A stretch of DNA of 64,000 nt from Actinopolyspora lacussalsi subsp. righensis (lineage in GTDB: Bacteria > Actinomycetota > Actinomycetes > Mycobacteriales > Pseudonocardiaceae), in NCBI RefSeq assembly GCF_900116555.1, contig NZ_FPAT01000008.1, forward strand, positions 170,055-234,054, given 5' to 3'. The position numbers and the translations under genes are program-made. This document shows, one piece after another, positions 8,631-18,061 of this stretch; position 1 is the first letter of the stretch, and the number at the start of each line of letters is the position of its first letter. The notes below the pieces were generated by a model that saw only the letters and a list, made by a program, of their open reading frames with translations, had not been told where the DNA came from and did no database searches.

Positions 8631-10025
8631 TCAGAGTGGGTTGACGCGCTCCAGGAGCGTGGCGGACGCCACGGCGTAAGCCCCCCTCCTCCGCACCGAG
8701 GTGACCACTTCACGATCGGAGGTGGCCACCACGATCTGCCGCCCGGCGGGTTCGGCGTCGACCAGATCGCGAATCACGTCGTCGGCCTGGACGTCGGGCT
8801 CGCTGAACAGCACCCGCACCCCGCGCGGCCCCGTCCTGGGGACCGAGACGACGTTGGCACCGTCGAAGACGACGGTCACCTCGGCGCCCGATCTGGCCGC
8901 CAGCACGGCCAGCTGGTGCGCCAGCCGGTCACGCTGCTCGGCCAGCGGGATGTCCGGATAACCGGTCTTGGTGACGTTGTAACCGTCCACGACGAGATGC
9001 ACCGCGGGCAGCGCCAGCAACCGGTCCAGCGCGGCGGCATCCGGCACGTCCGCCGTGACGGCGGTGTGAGCCCGAACCCCACCCACGGTTTCCGCGGGCA
9101 GTGGGCCGCCACCGGCTTGTCCGCGTCTGGTGGGCCCCAGTTCACGCCGCAGACCGGCGATCGATCCCTCCAACGTGTCCAACAACAAGGACAACCTGAC
9201 CTCGTCCCCTCGTCTGGCCTCACGGGCGGACTGCTGTGCGGTCGCGGCCTCGTGGTCGGAACGCTCGGCCCTGGCACGCTCGTCGGCCGCCCTGGCCCGG
9301 TCCCGGTCCCGTTCCGCGGCGAGGTCGGCCAGTTCACGGTCCTTCTCCTCGACCACCCGCTCCAGTTCGGCGGTGAGCCGCGCCACCTCGTCCTTCTGCT
9401 CCTTCAGCCGAACGCCCTGCTGGCGCAGCCGGTTGCGCAGCCGGTCGGCATCGGAGCTGTTGTGCTGTTCGGCCGAGCGCGCGAGCCGGTTGGCCTCGTC
9501 GAGCTCGCCACGCAGCCGCTCGTTGTCGGTGGTTAGTCTCTCCGCGCGCGACACCGCGGCCTCGTGCTGCTCGCGCAGCTTCCCGTGTTCCACGCGGTGA
9601 CCGATGAGCTCGACGTAGTGGGCGGCGGTGACGCTGTTGAGCAGCACGGCCGCCGTGGCCGCCCCCAGCGGGTCCGCCTGCTGCTGTTCCAGCGCCGCGG
9701 GCTGTTTCCTGCGGCACCAGTCCAGTACCGCCGCGCGGAACACCGACGAGTCCCGCATCGCCACCAGCAGATCCGACTGGCCGAGTTTGGCGCGTTTCGC
9801 GGCGGCGAACCGCATGACGGGACGCAACCGCATCGGGACGTCACCGGGGCGCATGCCGCCCAGCGCGGCAGCGGCCAGCTCGGCTATCCGACCCCGCAAC
9901 GGACCGGGGAGCTCGTCCCAGTCGACGGACTGCTCCTCGTGACTCACGGTGAGGTCGTTCGCCGTCTCGGGACCCTCGTTGGCTGCTTGGGGGTCGACGT
10001 TGTCGCCCGATGTCGGCGGTATCAC
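8631..10025 (-). CDS. NYN-domain putative RNA-binding/nuclease protein with coiled coil
   Basis: A 464-residue cytosolic protein. The first 150 residues resemble an actinobacterial helical N-domain, about residues 150-290 form a charged coiled coil, and the C-terminus (about 325-464) is a YacP-type NYN/PIN domain. Acidic metal-site candidates are in LVVDGYNVTKTGYP, VVFDGAN and DVQADDVIRDL; a late VATSDREV motif is also typical. The fold suggests a Mg-dependent ribonuclease acting on RNA, but activity is inferred from the family. It is divergent from the DnaQ-UvrC fusion. ATG at 10025 is used; no strong ribosome site is visible. Confidence 0.85.
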   Translation of the reverse strand: MIPPTSGDNVDPQAANEGPETANDLTVSHEEQSVDWDELPGPLRGRIAELAAAALGGMRPGDVPMRLRPVMRFAAAKRAKLGQSDLLVAMRDSSVFRAAVLDWCRRKQPAALEQQQADPLGAATAAVLLNSVTAAHYVELIGHRVEHGKLREQHEAAVSRAERLTTDNERLRGELDEANRLARSAEQHNSSDADRLRNRLRQQGVRLKEQKDEVARLTAELERVVEEKDRELADLAAERDRDRARAADERARAERSDHEAATAQQSAREARRGDEVRLSLLLDTLEGSIAGLRRELGPTRRGQAGGGPLPAETVGGVRAHTAVTADVPDAAALDRLLALPAVHLVVDGYNVTKTGYPDIPLAEQRDRLAHQLAVLAARSGAEVTVVFDGANVVSVPRTGPRGVRVLFSEPDVQADDVIRDLVDAEPAGRQIVVATSDREVVTSVRRRGAYAVASATLLERVNPL

Positions 10026-10251
10026 TCTTCCAGGCTAAGTGCTGCCCGTGCGGATGCCCGCATCCGGCGGTTTCCCGTGTCGTGTTCCGCTGCTGCCTAG
10101 GTCCCCGGCACGCACTCCGGGGCCCACCCGGCGGGAACGGAACGCTGCCACAACGTCCGCCACCTCCGGTCCTCGAAACCACACCGCTCCTCAAGCCCCG
10201 GGAACGGCCTGCCCACCGGCTCCCGCGCGGGAGGGCATACCGTCGTAGTCG

Positions 10252-11967
10252 ATGAGCCGGTTGCCGCAGGACCCGCAGCTGTCCTTCGAGGAGCTGGGAC
10301 AGCCGCTGCGGGACGTCAGTTTCGTGGTACTGGACCTGGAGACCACGGGCGGTCGCGGTTCCTCGGACGAGATCACCGAGATCGCGGCGGTCAAGGTGCG
10401 TGGTGGGGAAACCGTCGGCGAGTTCTCCACCCTGGTCAATCCCGGGCGGCCTATCCCGCCCGGCATCGTGTCCATCACCGGCATCACCGACGAGATGGTC
10501 GCCGAGGCACCCGCTGTCACCTCGGTGCTTCCCTCCTTTCTGGAGTTCTGCGCGGGAAGCACACTGGTGGCCCACAACGCGAGCTTCGACACCGGATTCC
10601 TCCGGGCCGCGTGCGAACGCGCTGAACTGCACTGGCCCAAACCACCGGTGGTGTGCACGGTCCGGTTGTCCCGTCGGGTGCTCTCCCGCGAGGAGACACC
10701 GAATCACAAGCTCGCGACGCTCGCCCACGTGCTCGGCGCGCGAACCGCGCCGCGACACCGCGCACTGGACGACGCGCGGGCCACGGTGGACGTGTTGCAC
10801 GCCCTGCTGGAGCGGGTCGGCACACACCACGTGTACTCACTCGAGGACCTGCTCGACTTCCTACCGGAAGTGACCGCGCGGCAACGGCGCAACCGCACGC
10901 TGGCCGAGGGGCTGCCGGACACACCCGGTGTTTACCTCTTCCGCGGCCCGAACGAGGAGGTGCTCTACATCGGTACCGCCACGAACCTGCGCAGACGGGT
11001 GCGCCAGTACTTCACGGCGGGAGAACGACGCGGCCGGATCCGCGAAATGGTCGCGCTGGCACACCGGGTCGAGCACGTGGAGTGCGCGCACGCGCTGGAA
11101 GCCGAGGTTCGGGAGCTGCGGCTGCTGGAGGCGCACCAGCCGCGCTACAACCGGCGATCCAAGTTCCCACGAGCGGTCTGGTGGGTCTCGCTGACCGATG
11201 AGGTGTTCCCCCGGCTGACCATCACCCGAAAACCGAGGCCCGCCGCACTGGGTCCGTTTCGCGGCAGGAACACGGCCAAGAACGCGGTGGAGGCACTGCA
11301 GGACGCCACACGGTTGCGCGGCTGCACCGACCGCATTCCGGTGGCGGGATCCCGGCAGCACCCCTGTGCCGCCTACGAGATGGGGCGCTGCGGGGCTCCG
11401 TGTGTCGGCCACGAGGGGGTGGCCGAGTACGAGGCACACGTGGTGCCGGTACGGGAGGTGCTGTCCGGCAGCGGCGACTCCGCGCTGCGACGGCTGCGGG
11501 CGACGATCGGGGAACTCGCCGAGGAACAGCGCTTCGAGGACGCGGCGACGCATCGGGACAGGTTGGTCGAGCTCGTCCGGGCCCTGGACCGCGGGCAGCG
11601 ACTGGCCGCGCTGGCGGCGATACCGGAACTCGTGGCGGCACGGCCGGACGGCTCCGGTGGCTGGCTGTTCGCGGTGGTGCGGCACGGCAGGCTGGCCTCG
11701 GCCGGAACGGCTCCGCGCGGGACCGCGCCCATGCCGGTAGTGGACCGACTCCAGGCCGCGGCCCAGACCGTGTTGCCGGGGTCGGGCCCGCTGCGCGACG
11801 CCCCGGTGGACGAGCTGGGGGCGGTGTACCGCTGGCTCACCGCCGAGGACTCCCGCATGGTGCGCTGCGATGTCCCCTGGGCCGAACCAGCCGGTGCCGC
11901 GGGAAGCTGGCGTGAGTGGGCGAAAGCGGCAGCGACGGCGCGTACCCCCTACGAGGGTGCGGACTGA
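10252..11967 (+). CDS. DnaQ-type 3'-5' exonuclease fused to UvrC N-terminal (GIY-YIG) nuclease
   Basis: A 571-residue two-domain nuclease. Residues about 20-190 are a DEDDh exonuclease (FVVLDLETTG, HNASFDTGFL, HRALDDARAT). Residues about 220-300 are a GIY-YIG endonuclease (GVYLFRGPNEEVLYIGTATN), then a Cys-rich stretch (HPCAAYEMGRCGAPC) and a UVR-like helix pair (LAEEQRFEDAATHRDRL). Proteins with this architecture (Rv2191 in M. tuberculosis; Cho-like) are linked to DNA repair and lack the UvrC C-terminal RNase H-like half. ATG at 10252 lies 8 nt after TACCGT (10238-10243), a near-leaderless start. Its position is syntenic. Confidence 0.92.
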   Translation: MSRLPQDPQLSFEELGQPLRDVSFVVLDLETTGGRGSSDEITEIAAVKVRGGETVGEFSTLVNPGRPIPPGIVSITGITDEMVAEAPAVTSVLPSFLEFCAGSTLVAHNASFDTGFLRAACERAELHWPKPPVVCTVRLSRRVLSREETPNHKLATLAHVLGARTAPRHRALDDARATVDVLHALLERVGTHHVYSLEDLLDFLPEVTARQRRNRTLAEGLPDTPGVYLFRGPNEEVLYIGTATNLRRRVRQYFTAGERRGRIREMVALAHRVEHVECAHALEAEVRELRLLEAHQPRYNRRSKFPRAVWWVSLTDEVFPRLTITRKPRPAALGPFRGRNTAKNAVEALQDATRLRGCTDRIPVAGSRQHPCAAYEMGRCGAPCVGHEGVAEYEAHVVPVREVLSGSGDSALRRLRATIGELAEEQRFEDAATHRDRLVELVRALDRGQRLAALAAIPELVAARPDGSGGWLFAVVRHGRLASAGTAPRGTAPMPVVDRLQAAAQTVLPGSGPLRDAPVDELGAVYRWLTAEDSRMVRCDVPWAEPAGAAGSWREWAKAAATARTPYEGAD

Positions 11968-11983
11968 CCCGAACTCAGGCGTC

Positions 11984-12406
11984 CTATTCGGACAGATCAC
12001 CGCTGGTGACCACTCGCGTCGGACGCAGGGAGACCGCCAGCTGGCCGGGGCCCGCGATCTTGCCCGCCACTCGCTCCACTTTGCCCTCGGCCACGTAACG
12101 GGCGGCGACAGCGGTGGCGACCCGGAGTACCTCACCGTGTTCCGCCGTGGTATCGGCGGTGCCCTGAACCTGCACGAAGGTACGGCCGCTCTGCTCGTCG
12201 ACGCACATCGTCAGCCGCGGATCCCGCGCTATGGCCGTCCCCTTGGCACTGTCGGCGGCGGTGTTGAACACGATCCGGTCGCCGTCCACGGCGAACCACA
12301 CCGGCACCACCAGCGGCCTGCCGTCGGCACCCAGGTAACCGACCTTGCCGGTACGTCCCCCTTCGTCGAGGAAGGAGCGAACTCTGCCCGAAGTGATCGT
12401 CGTCAT
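11984..12406 (-). CDS. PPOX-class (F420/flavin-dependent) split-barrel protein
   Basis: A 140-residue pyridoxamine-phosphate-oxidase-fold protein: GKVGYLGADGRPLVVPVWF is the start of the split barrel and the central TAIARDPRLTMCVDEQ segment is typical of actinobacterial TIGR03618-type F420-binding members. It probably reduces or oxidises a small substrate with deazaflavin or FMN; which cofactor is used cannot be decided here. ATG at 12406 is chosen over an upstream start because homologues begin at MTTITSG. It converges on the exonuclease gene, 16 bp from its stop. Confidence 0.85.
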   Translation of the reverse strand: MTTITSGRVRSFLDEGGRTGKVGYLGADGRPLVVPVWFAVDGDRIVFNTAADSAKGTAIARDPRLTMCVDEQSGRTFVQVQGTADTTAEHGEVLRVATAVAARYVAEGKVERVAGKIAGPGQLAVSLRPTRVVTSGDLSE

Positions 12407-12499
12407 GATTCCCACGGTAGTGCCGCGGCACGGCTCGGGCACGCCGCACGGCGGGTCCGAACAAGACGGGTCCGGACAGGACGGGTCCGGACGAGAAAC

Positions 12500-12530
12500 G
12501 TCCCGGGGGTGTGGGAACCACCCCCGGGAC
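12500..12530 (-). terminator. Terminator after qcrB
   Basis: Perfect 12-bp stem GTCCCGGGGGTG/CACCCCCGGGAC with a 7-nt loop, located 28 bp past the qcrB stop on the minus strand. It closes the ctaE-qcrCAB transcription unit. Confidence 0.8.
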
Positions 12531-12558
12531 GGGTACTCACGGATTCAACGCCGCGAGC

Positions 12559-14244
12559 TCACTCCTCCGGTTCGCGAGCCTTGCCACCGACGAGCTCGCC
12601 CCGCTCGGATTCCTCGGACTCCACGGACTCCTCCTCCGAGGTGACCGCGTGCTCCTTGGCCCGAGCGTGCTCCAGCGCGGCGGTCTCGACCGAGGGGTCC
12701 GGCTTGAGCCAGCCGCCCTCGACGGGCTTGCCCGCGGCACCGAGCTTGTTCATCTTCTTCGGCACCGGCGCACCCTGGTACTCCAGCTCCTCCGGGTGGC
12801 CGTGGTCGTCCACCGGACCGAGCGGCTGGTGCACCTCGACGAACTCACCGTGCGGCAGCCGCTTGATGATGCCGGTCTCGATGCCGTGCTCCAGCACCTG
12901 GCGGTCGGACTTCTGCAGCCCGATACAGATGCGGTAGGTGATGAAGTAGACGATGGGTGGAGCGATCAACAGCCCGATCCTGCCGATCCAGGTCATCGCG
13001 TTCAACGAGATGTCGAACATGAACGCGACGATGTCGTTGACACCCGAGATCATCAGGACCGAGAAGAACGTCAGCGCCATCATGCCCAGGCTGGTACGCA
13101 CCGGAACGTCACGGGGACGCTGCAACAGGTTGTGGTGCGCCTCGTCCCCGCTGAGCTTGCGCTCGATGAGCGGATAGGCGAGCGCCACGGTGAATATCAT
13201 CCCCATGAACAGCACCGTCGGGAAGAACACCGCGGGGATCGTGTACTCGCCCCACAGATAGACCTCCCAGGCCGGCCACAGTCGGCTGGAACCGTCGGTC
13301 CAGATCATGTACCAGTCGGGCTGCGAGGCCGCCGAGACCTGCGAGGCGTTGTACGGCCCCAGGTGCCAGATCGGGTTGATCTGGAGAATGCCGCCCATGA
13401 TGGCGGTCACACCGGTGACGACGGCGAAGAAGCTGCCCGCCTTGGTCGCGAACACCGGCAGGATCCGCACGCCGACGACGTTGGTCTCCTTGCGGCGCAC
13501 CCCGGGGAACTGGGTGTGCTTCTGGTACCAGACCAGCGCCAGGTGCACCGCGATCAACCCGAGGATGATCCCGGGCAGCAGGAAGATGTGCATCATGTAG
13601 AAGCGCGGGATCAGCTCGGTGCCGGGGAACTCCCCGCCGAACAGGACCCAGTGGATCCAGGTACCGACGACGGGGATGGACATGGTGATCCCCGAGGCGA
13701 TCCGCACACCGGTGCCGGACAGCAGGTCGTCCGGCAGCGAGTAGCCGGTGAAACCCTCGAACATGCCGAGGATGAACAGCAGGATGCCGATCATCCAGTT
13801 GGTCTCCCTGGGGCGCCGGAAAGCGCCGGTGAAGAAGATCCGCAGCATGTGGGCCACGATCGAGGCCATGAACAGCAGCGCGGCCCAGTGGTGCACCTGC
13901 CTGGCGAACATTCCGCCACGCACCTCGAAGGAGATGTCCAGTGTGCTGGCGAACGCCCGGGACATCTCGATGCCGCGCAGGTTGGTGTAGGCCCCCTGGT
14001 ACTGCACCTCGGCCATCGACGGGTCGAAGAAGAACGCCAGGTAGGTACCGGTCAGCAGCAGCAGGATGAAGGTGTAGAGCGCCACCTCGCCGAGCAGGAA
14101 CGACCAGTGCGTCGGGAACACCTTGTTGATCTGCCGACGAAGGCCCGGCGCTACCTGGAACCGTTTGTCGACCTCGTCGGCCTGCTGACCGGCGGCACGC
14201 TGCAACGCACCTTCCGACTTGGTCGGGGTAGTGATCGAACTCAT
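12559..14244 (-). CDS. qcrB: Cytochrome bc1 complex cytochrome b subunit
   Basis: A 561-residue membrane subunit of the actinobacterial menaquinol:cytochrome c reductase. It carries bis-heme b histidines in [18 protein letters not shown] and in later helices, the [13 protein letters not shown] quinone-site region and the usual actinobacterial C-terminal hydrophilic extension (after about residue 450). It oxidises menaquinol and passes electrons to the Rieske protein and to heme b. The ATG at 14244 overlaps the qcrA stop as ATGA, giving translational coupling. It is the last gene of the unit. Confidence 0.97.
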   Translation of the reverse strand: MSSITTPTKSEGALQRAAGQQADEVDKRFQVAPGLRRQINKVFPTHWSFLLGEVALYTFILLLLTGTYLAFFFDPSMAEVQYQGAYTNLRGIEMSRAFASTLDISFEVRGGMFARQVHHWAALLFMASIVAHMLRIFFTGAFRRPRETNWMIGILLFILGMFEGFTGYSLPDDLLSGTGVRIASGITMSIPVVGTWIHWVLFGGEFPGTELIPRFYMMHIFLLPGIILGLIAVHLALVWYQKHTQFPGVRRKETNVVGVRILPVFATKAGSFFAVVTGVTAIMGGILQINPIWHLGPYNASQVSAASQPDWYMIWTDGSSRLWPAWEVYLWGEYTIPAVFFPTVLFMGMIFTVALAYPLIERKLSGDEAHHNLLQRPRDVPVRTSLGMMALTFFSVLMISGVNDIVAFMFDISLNAMTWIGRIGLLIAPPIVYFITYRICIGLQKSDRQVLEHGIETGIIKRLPHGEFVEVHQPLGPVDDHGHPEELEYQGAPVPKKMNKLGAAGKPVEGGWLKPDPSVETAALEHARAKEHAVTSEEESVESEESERGELVGGKAREPEE

Positions 14245-15440
14245 GAATTCCGCTCCCAGTAAGCCGGGCCGATCGGCTCGATGAAGTCGCTTCGCGCCAC
14301 GAAGTACCCTTCCTCGTCCACGGTGATCGGCAGCTGCGGCAGCGCCCGTGTCGCCGGCCCGAAAACAGGCTTGGCGTAGCTGTTGGCCACGTCGAACTGC
14401 GACTGGTGGCAGGGGCAGAGCAGCCGGCCGGTTTGCGCCTCGTACAACGAGGTGGGACAGCCCAGGTGGGTACAGATCTTCGAGTAGGCGTAGTAGTCGC
14501 CGTAGTTGAAGTCTTCCTGGCCCTTGCGCTCCACCGGCGAGTCACCCGGCCGCAACCGGATCAACATGGTCGGGTTGTCGGAACGACGCAACGCGTGCAG
14601 CAGCGCTTCCTCATTGTGCCGTTCGGACTCGCGGAACGGGAAGACCGTCTCGAAACCGCCCGGCGAGAGGTCCTGCGGGCGCACCAGGGAGATGTCGTGC
14701 GGATCGCCGGTGTTGCGCCGCAGGTAGACCTTCTCGTCGTTGGTCTGCAACCAGCCGGTGTGTTGCAGCGAGTCCGCACCGGTCTCCGCCCAGGGGTTCT
14801 TGACCATGCCGCCGAGCACGAGCACCCCGGTTCCCAGCCCGAAGGCACCCGCGCCGAAACCCGCGGTCCGCTTGATCATGGAACGACGCGCGATGGTGCT
14901 GCGGTTTCCCGCGTCCGCGAGCTCCGCGACGGTGGTCTGCCGGTCCAGTTCGGAGGAACCGTGCCCGTCGTGTCGCTGCTGCACCGCCGTTTCGTGCGGC
15001 ATGAACTTCTTGGAGTACAGGATGGCGCCGATACCCACCGCCAGGATCGACAACCCGAGGAAGAAACCGATCAACGGGTTGTACAGCGAGTACAGGAAGT
15101 GTCCCCGCTCGTCGACCAGCGGATTGACGTAGCGCCAGGGCCAGAAGATGAACACGCCGATGAAGGCCAGTGCCGACAGCCCGGCCAGGGAGAACCAGGC
15201 CGCCACGGCGCGCTCGGCGCGCCGCTCGGCGCGGGTTCCCTTGACCGGCCACGGGTCCGGGTACTCGACGAGCTCGACGTCGTCCTGGGCCAGTCCGAGC
15301 CGGACCTTCTCGTCCCTGCTCATCTCCGCGAGTTCGGCGTCCGTCGGGTTGGCGCCCCGGTTCCCGGCCGCTTGCTCGCCGGAGGTGTGTTCCTCGTCGT
15401 GCTGTCCGCTGCTGTGTTCGCTCATATCCCGCTCACTCAT
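14241..15440 (-). CDS. qcrA: Cytochrome bc1 complex Rieske iron-sulfur subunit
   Basis: A 399-residue actinobacterial Rieske protein with an acidic N-terminus, two transmembrane helices near 70-130, a third helix preceded by [11 protein letters not shown] (Tat-like), and the [2Fe-2S] fold. The cluster boxes are CTHLGC (323-328) and CPCHQS (342-347). The start at 15440 is chosen because its ATGA overlaps the qcrC stop; a second Met five codons later and an upstream Met at 15458 are alternatives. It acts with QcrB and QcrC at the outer face of the membrane. Confidence 0.96.
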   Translation of the reverse strand: MSERDMSEHSSGQHDEEHTSGEQAAGNRGANPTDAELAEMSRDEKVRLGLAQDDVELVEYPDPWPVKGTRAERRAERAVAAWFSLAGLSALAFIGVFIFWPWRYVNPLVDERGHFLYSLYNPLIGFFLGLSILAVGIGAILYSKKFMPHETAVQQRHDGHGSSELDRQTTVAELADAGNRSTIARRSMIKRTAGFGAGAFGLGTGVLVLGGMVKNPWAETGADSLQHTGWLQTNDEKVYLRRNTGDPHDISLVRPQDLSPGGFETVFPFRESERHNEEALLHALRRSDNPTMLIRLRPGDSPVERKGQEDFNYGDYYAYSKICTHLGCPTSLYEAQTGRLLCPCHQSQFDVANSYAKPVFGPATRALPQLPITVDEEGYFVARSDFIEPIGPAYWERNS

Positions 15441-16243
15441 GCCCTGGCTCCGATCCACAGCGTGAGGCCGACGAGACTACCCAGCCCGATGACCCAGACC
15501 ACGACCGTCTCCGGGCCGGGCCCGTAACCGCCGAGCGCGTTGCCGCCGGGGTTGTTGTTGCCGTCGGTCACCGACTTCACGTAGGCGATGATGTCCTTCT
15601 TCTCGTCGGGTGTGAGCTGGCGCTCGGAGAACTTGGGCATGTTCTCCGGACCGGTCTCCATCGCCTCGTAGATCTGCTGCTCGGACGCGGCATCCAGGTT
15701 CGGGGCGTACTTGCCCGATGAAAGCGCGATACCGCGTCCGGTGAAGTTGTGACAGGAAGCGCAGTTCAGCCGGAACAACTCCGCACCGCGTGCGGGGTCG
15801 TCCCCCTGGAGCTGCTCGCCCGTTTCCGCCGGTTGCTCGGGTCCGCCGCCGACGGACTGCGCGTACGCGGCCAGTGCCTGGATCTCCTGCTCGGAGTACT
15901 TCGGAGGCTTGCGCTGTGCCTGTGCCTCCTGCCGCATCAGCGGCATCCGACCACTGGAGACCTGGAAGTGCACGGCCGCACCACCGACACCGATCAGGCT
16001 GGGGCCCCGATCCTCAACGCCCTGCAGGTTCTCGCCGTGGCAAGTGATGCAGGCATTGTTGTAGAGCTCCTTACCCTGCCTGATCAGTGCCGGGTCCTCG
16101 GCCGCGGTGGCGGTCTGCGGCTCGGGGAGCAGCAGGCTGTACAGGCCGCCCGCAGCCACCAAGGCGATCCCGAGCGCCAGCACACCCGAAAGCCGTCGCC
16201 GGAACTTGGAACCCGCGCGGTTGCGTTTCTTGTTGGTGGTCAT
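15437..16243 (-). CDS. qcrC: Diheme cytochrome c subunit of bcc complex
   Basis: A 268-residue diheme cytochrome cc1. An N-terminal signal anchor (about 20-40) is followed by two c-type heme sites, CITCH at residues 65-69 and CASCH at 161-165, with candidate Met ligands in RMPLMR and ENMPKF, and a C-terminal transmembrane helix. It hands electrons directly from the bc1 part to the aa3 oxidase, so no soluble cytochrome c is needed. It overlaps qcrA by ATGA and follows ctaE after a 115-bp gap. Confidence 0.96.
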   Translation of the reverse strand: MTTNKKRNRAGSKFRRRLSGVLALGIALVAAGGLYSLLLPEPQTATAAEDPALIRQGKELYNNACITCHGENLQGVEDRGPSLIGVGGAAVHFQVSSGRMPLMRQEAQAQRKPPKYSEQEIQALAAYAQSVGGGPEQPAETGEQLQGDDPARGAELFRLNCASCHNFTGRGIALSSGKYAPNLDAASEQQIYEAMETGPENMPKFSERQLTPDEKKDIIAYVKSVTDGNNNPGGNALGGYGPGPETVVVWVIGLGSLVGLTLWIGARA

Positions 16244-16358
16244 GAGTGCGCAAAACCCTTGCTGTCATGTTCGGGGTGGTTCAGCGGCAACAACATCACG
16301 CTTGACTTCTCGCCTAGCTGCCTACCCATGGCTCTGTCGCGACATACTCGCCGCCGCG

Positions 16359-16970
16359 TCACGGCACCAGGTAGATGACCATGAACAGGCCGATCCACAC
16401 GATGTCGACGAAGTGCCAGTAGTACGACACGACGATCGATGCCACCGCCTGGGCCGGTGTGAACTTGCTCATCCTGGTACGGATCATCAGGATCACGAAG
16501 GCGACCAGTCCGCCGATCACGTGCAGACCGTGGAAGCCCGTGGTCATGTAGAACACCGTGCCGAACGCCGAGCTGGCCATCGTGGTGTGGTGCTCGGTGA
16601 TCAGCGTGTGGTACTCACCCGCCTGGCCCAGCACGAAGATGGTGCCCATGGCGAGCGTGAGCATGTACCAGCGGCGAAGGCCGTAGACGTCACCGCGCTC
16701 CGCCGCGAACACACCCCACTGGCAGGTGAACGAAGAAGCCACCAGAATCACAGTGAAGGGTAGGGCGTAGGCCACGTTGAGTTCGGAGGGCGGCGGCGGC
16801 CAGGGTCCCTCGTGCTGGGCCTTCACCGTGAAGAACATGGCGAAGAGCCCGGCGAAGAACATCAGCTCGCTGGCCAACCAAACGATGGTGCCCACGCTGA
16901 CCATGTTCGGTCGGTTCAGCGAGTGCACGCGTTGACTGATTGAGGGCGCTGCCGTTGTCACGCGACGCAT
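16359..16970 (-). CDS. ctaE: Cytochrome c oxidase subunit III
   Basis: A 203-residue five-helix COX3-family subunit of aa3 oxidase. [14 protein letters not shown] is the first helix of the conserved core, [14 protein letters not shown] carries the COX3 His-rich signature, and [14 protein letters not shown] is the C-terminal family motif. It stabilises the catalytic subunit and assists proton uptake. It is the first gene of the ctaE-qcrC-qcrA-qcrB cluster and its start codon is 85 bp from a divergent small gene. The catalytic subunit I gene is not in the window. Confidence 0.96.
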   Translation of the reverse strand: MRRVTTAAPSISQRVHSLNRPNMVSVGTIVWLASELMFFAGLFAMFFTVKAQHEGPWPPPPSELNVAYALPFTVILVASSFTCQWGVFAAERGDVYGLRRWYMLTLAMGTIFVLGQAGEYHTLITEHHTTMASSAFGTVFYMTTGFHGLHVIGGLVAFVILMIRTRMSKFTPAQAVASIVVSYYWHFVDIVWIGLFMVIYLVP

Positions 16971-17055
16971 TATGTCGCGGACGATTTCGGGACGCCCGGT
17001 CGGGTCCGCCGCAGCCCCGTTCGCCTACTACGAGATCGACGGGAGGTTACCGCGC

Positions 17056-17520
17056 GTGAGCATCCGCGGTGGTCTGTCCCGACTGTTGCGCACGTGGCGC
17101 GGCAGCCGGGAACCGGCATGGCCCACTCCGGACGATCCGGAGCTGACGGTGGTGGTGGAAGCGATCGACGAGACGGAGTCGGCCTCCACGGTATTGGCCC
17201 GTTCACCTGCATGGATCCCGGAATATCCCGCCGTGCTGCGCTACCGGATCGCGGTCGGTCCCGCCGCCGTGCCCGAACTCCGCGAGCCCCTCGAGGCCGA
17301 GGGCTGGCTACTGCGCACCGAAACGGCGACACCAGGTTCGGGCGACGCGTCCACCTCGGAGTCCACGGTTCTCGTCGCGCAGTGTGTTCGCCGGATAGAT
17401 ACGATGACATGCGCCAGAGAGAGCTCCCGGATGGTGGGACTGGCGCAGCGACACGGCGGCCACCTGGCCGGATGGCAGGCGCTGCAGCTGCCGAACGGGA
17501 GTGATCGATCACGTCAGTGA
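17056..17520 (+). CDS. Small uncharacterised actinobacterial protein
   Basis: A 154-residue protein I do not recognise. GTG at 17056 is preferred because GGGAGG lies 9 nt upstream; the frame runs back to 16972, touching the ctaE start. The sequence has an N-terminal basic stretch (LSRLLRTWRGSRE), a middle alpha/beta region with ELTVVVEAIDETESA, and a possible cysteine pair (QCVRRIDTMTC). There is no signal peptide or membrane segment. It is divergent from ctaE and upstream of the pseudo-receiver and trpD. Confidence 0.65.
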   Translation: MSIRGGLSRLLRTWRGSREPAWPTPDDPELTVVVEAIDETESASTVLARSPAWIPEYPAVLRYRIAVGPAAVPELREPLEAEGWLLRTETATPGSGDASTSESTVLVAQCVRRIDTMTCARESSRMVGLAQRHGGHLAGWQALQLPNGSDRSRQ

Positions 17521-17628
17521 GGTGTATTACCCTCCGGAGCGGCGTTACGGATACGATACGAGCACTCGTGACTACCCGACACGAACCTCCCCGTCCGTGC
17601 GGGCCGCACCGGCAGCCAAGGAGTGCCC

Positions 17629-18039
17629 ATGAGCACATCGACGAGCAACGTCCTCGTGTTCAGCCACCGTCAGGAAGTCCGTGAGGCGATCATCACAGCC
17701 ATCGGGCGTCGCCCCTCCCCCGATATCCGAAGCGTGCACTACATTGAGGTATCGACGGTGGCCGAAGTGATCGGCGAGGTGGACGCGGGCAACGTGGATC
17801 TCCTGATTCTCGACGGTGAGGCGCAGCCCACCGGAGGTATGGGAGTGTCGCGGCAGCTGAAGAACGAGCTCGCCTCCTGCCCGCCGACGGTGGTCACCGT
17901 ACGACGCAAGGACGACCGGTGGCTGGCAACCTGGTCCCAGGCGGACGCGGTACTGGTCCACCCGCTCGACCCGTTGACGGCGGCCGAGTCGGTGGCCGAG
18001 GTGCTGCGCGCCCACGCCCTGCCCACCGCCGGCGGCTGA
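17629..18039 (+). CDS. Orphan receiver-like (pseudo-receiver) protein
   Basis: A 136-residue stand-alone protein with the alpha/beta order of a response-regulator receiver: NVLVFSHRQEVREAI (strand 1), DLLILDGEAQP (strand 3), PPTVVTVRR (strand 4) and AVLVHPLDP (strand 5). The possible phospho-acceptor Asp is in LILDGE, but the acidic pair after strand 1 is replaced by SHRQE and the conserved Lys before Pro is His. It has no output domain. Phosphorylation is therefore doubtful and a protein-interaction role is more likely (inference). ATG at 17629 follows AAGGAG 5 nt upstream. trpD starts 22 bp downstream. Confidence 0.75.
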   Translation: MSTSTSNVLVFSHRQEVREAIITAIGRRPSPDIRSVHYIEVSTVAEVIGEVDAGNVDLLILDGEAQPTGGMGVSRQLKNELASCPPTVVTVRRKDDRWLATWSQADAVLVHPLDPLTAAESVAEVLRAHALPTAGG

Positions 18040-18061
18040 TACGGACTTTCGAGGACGCCAC

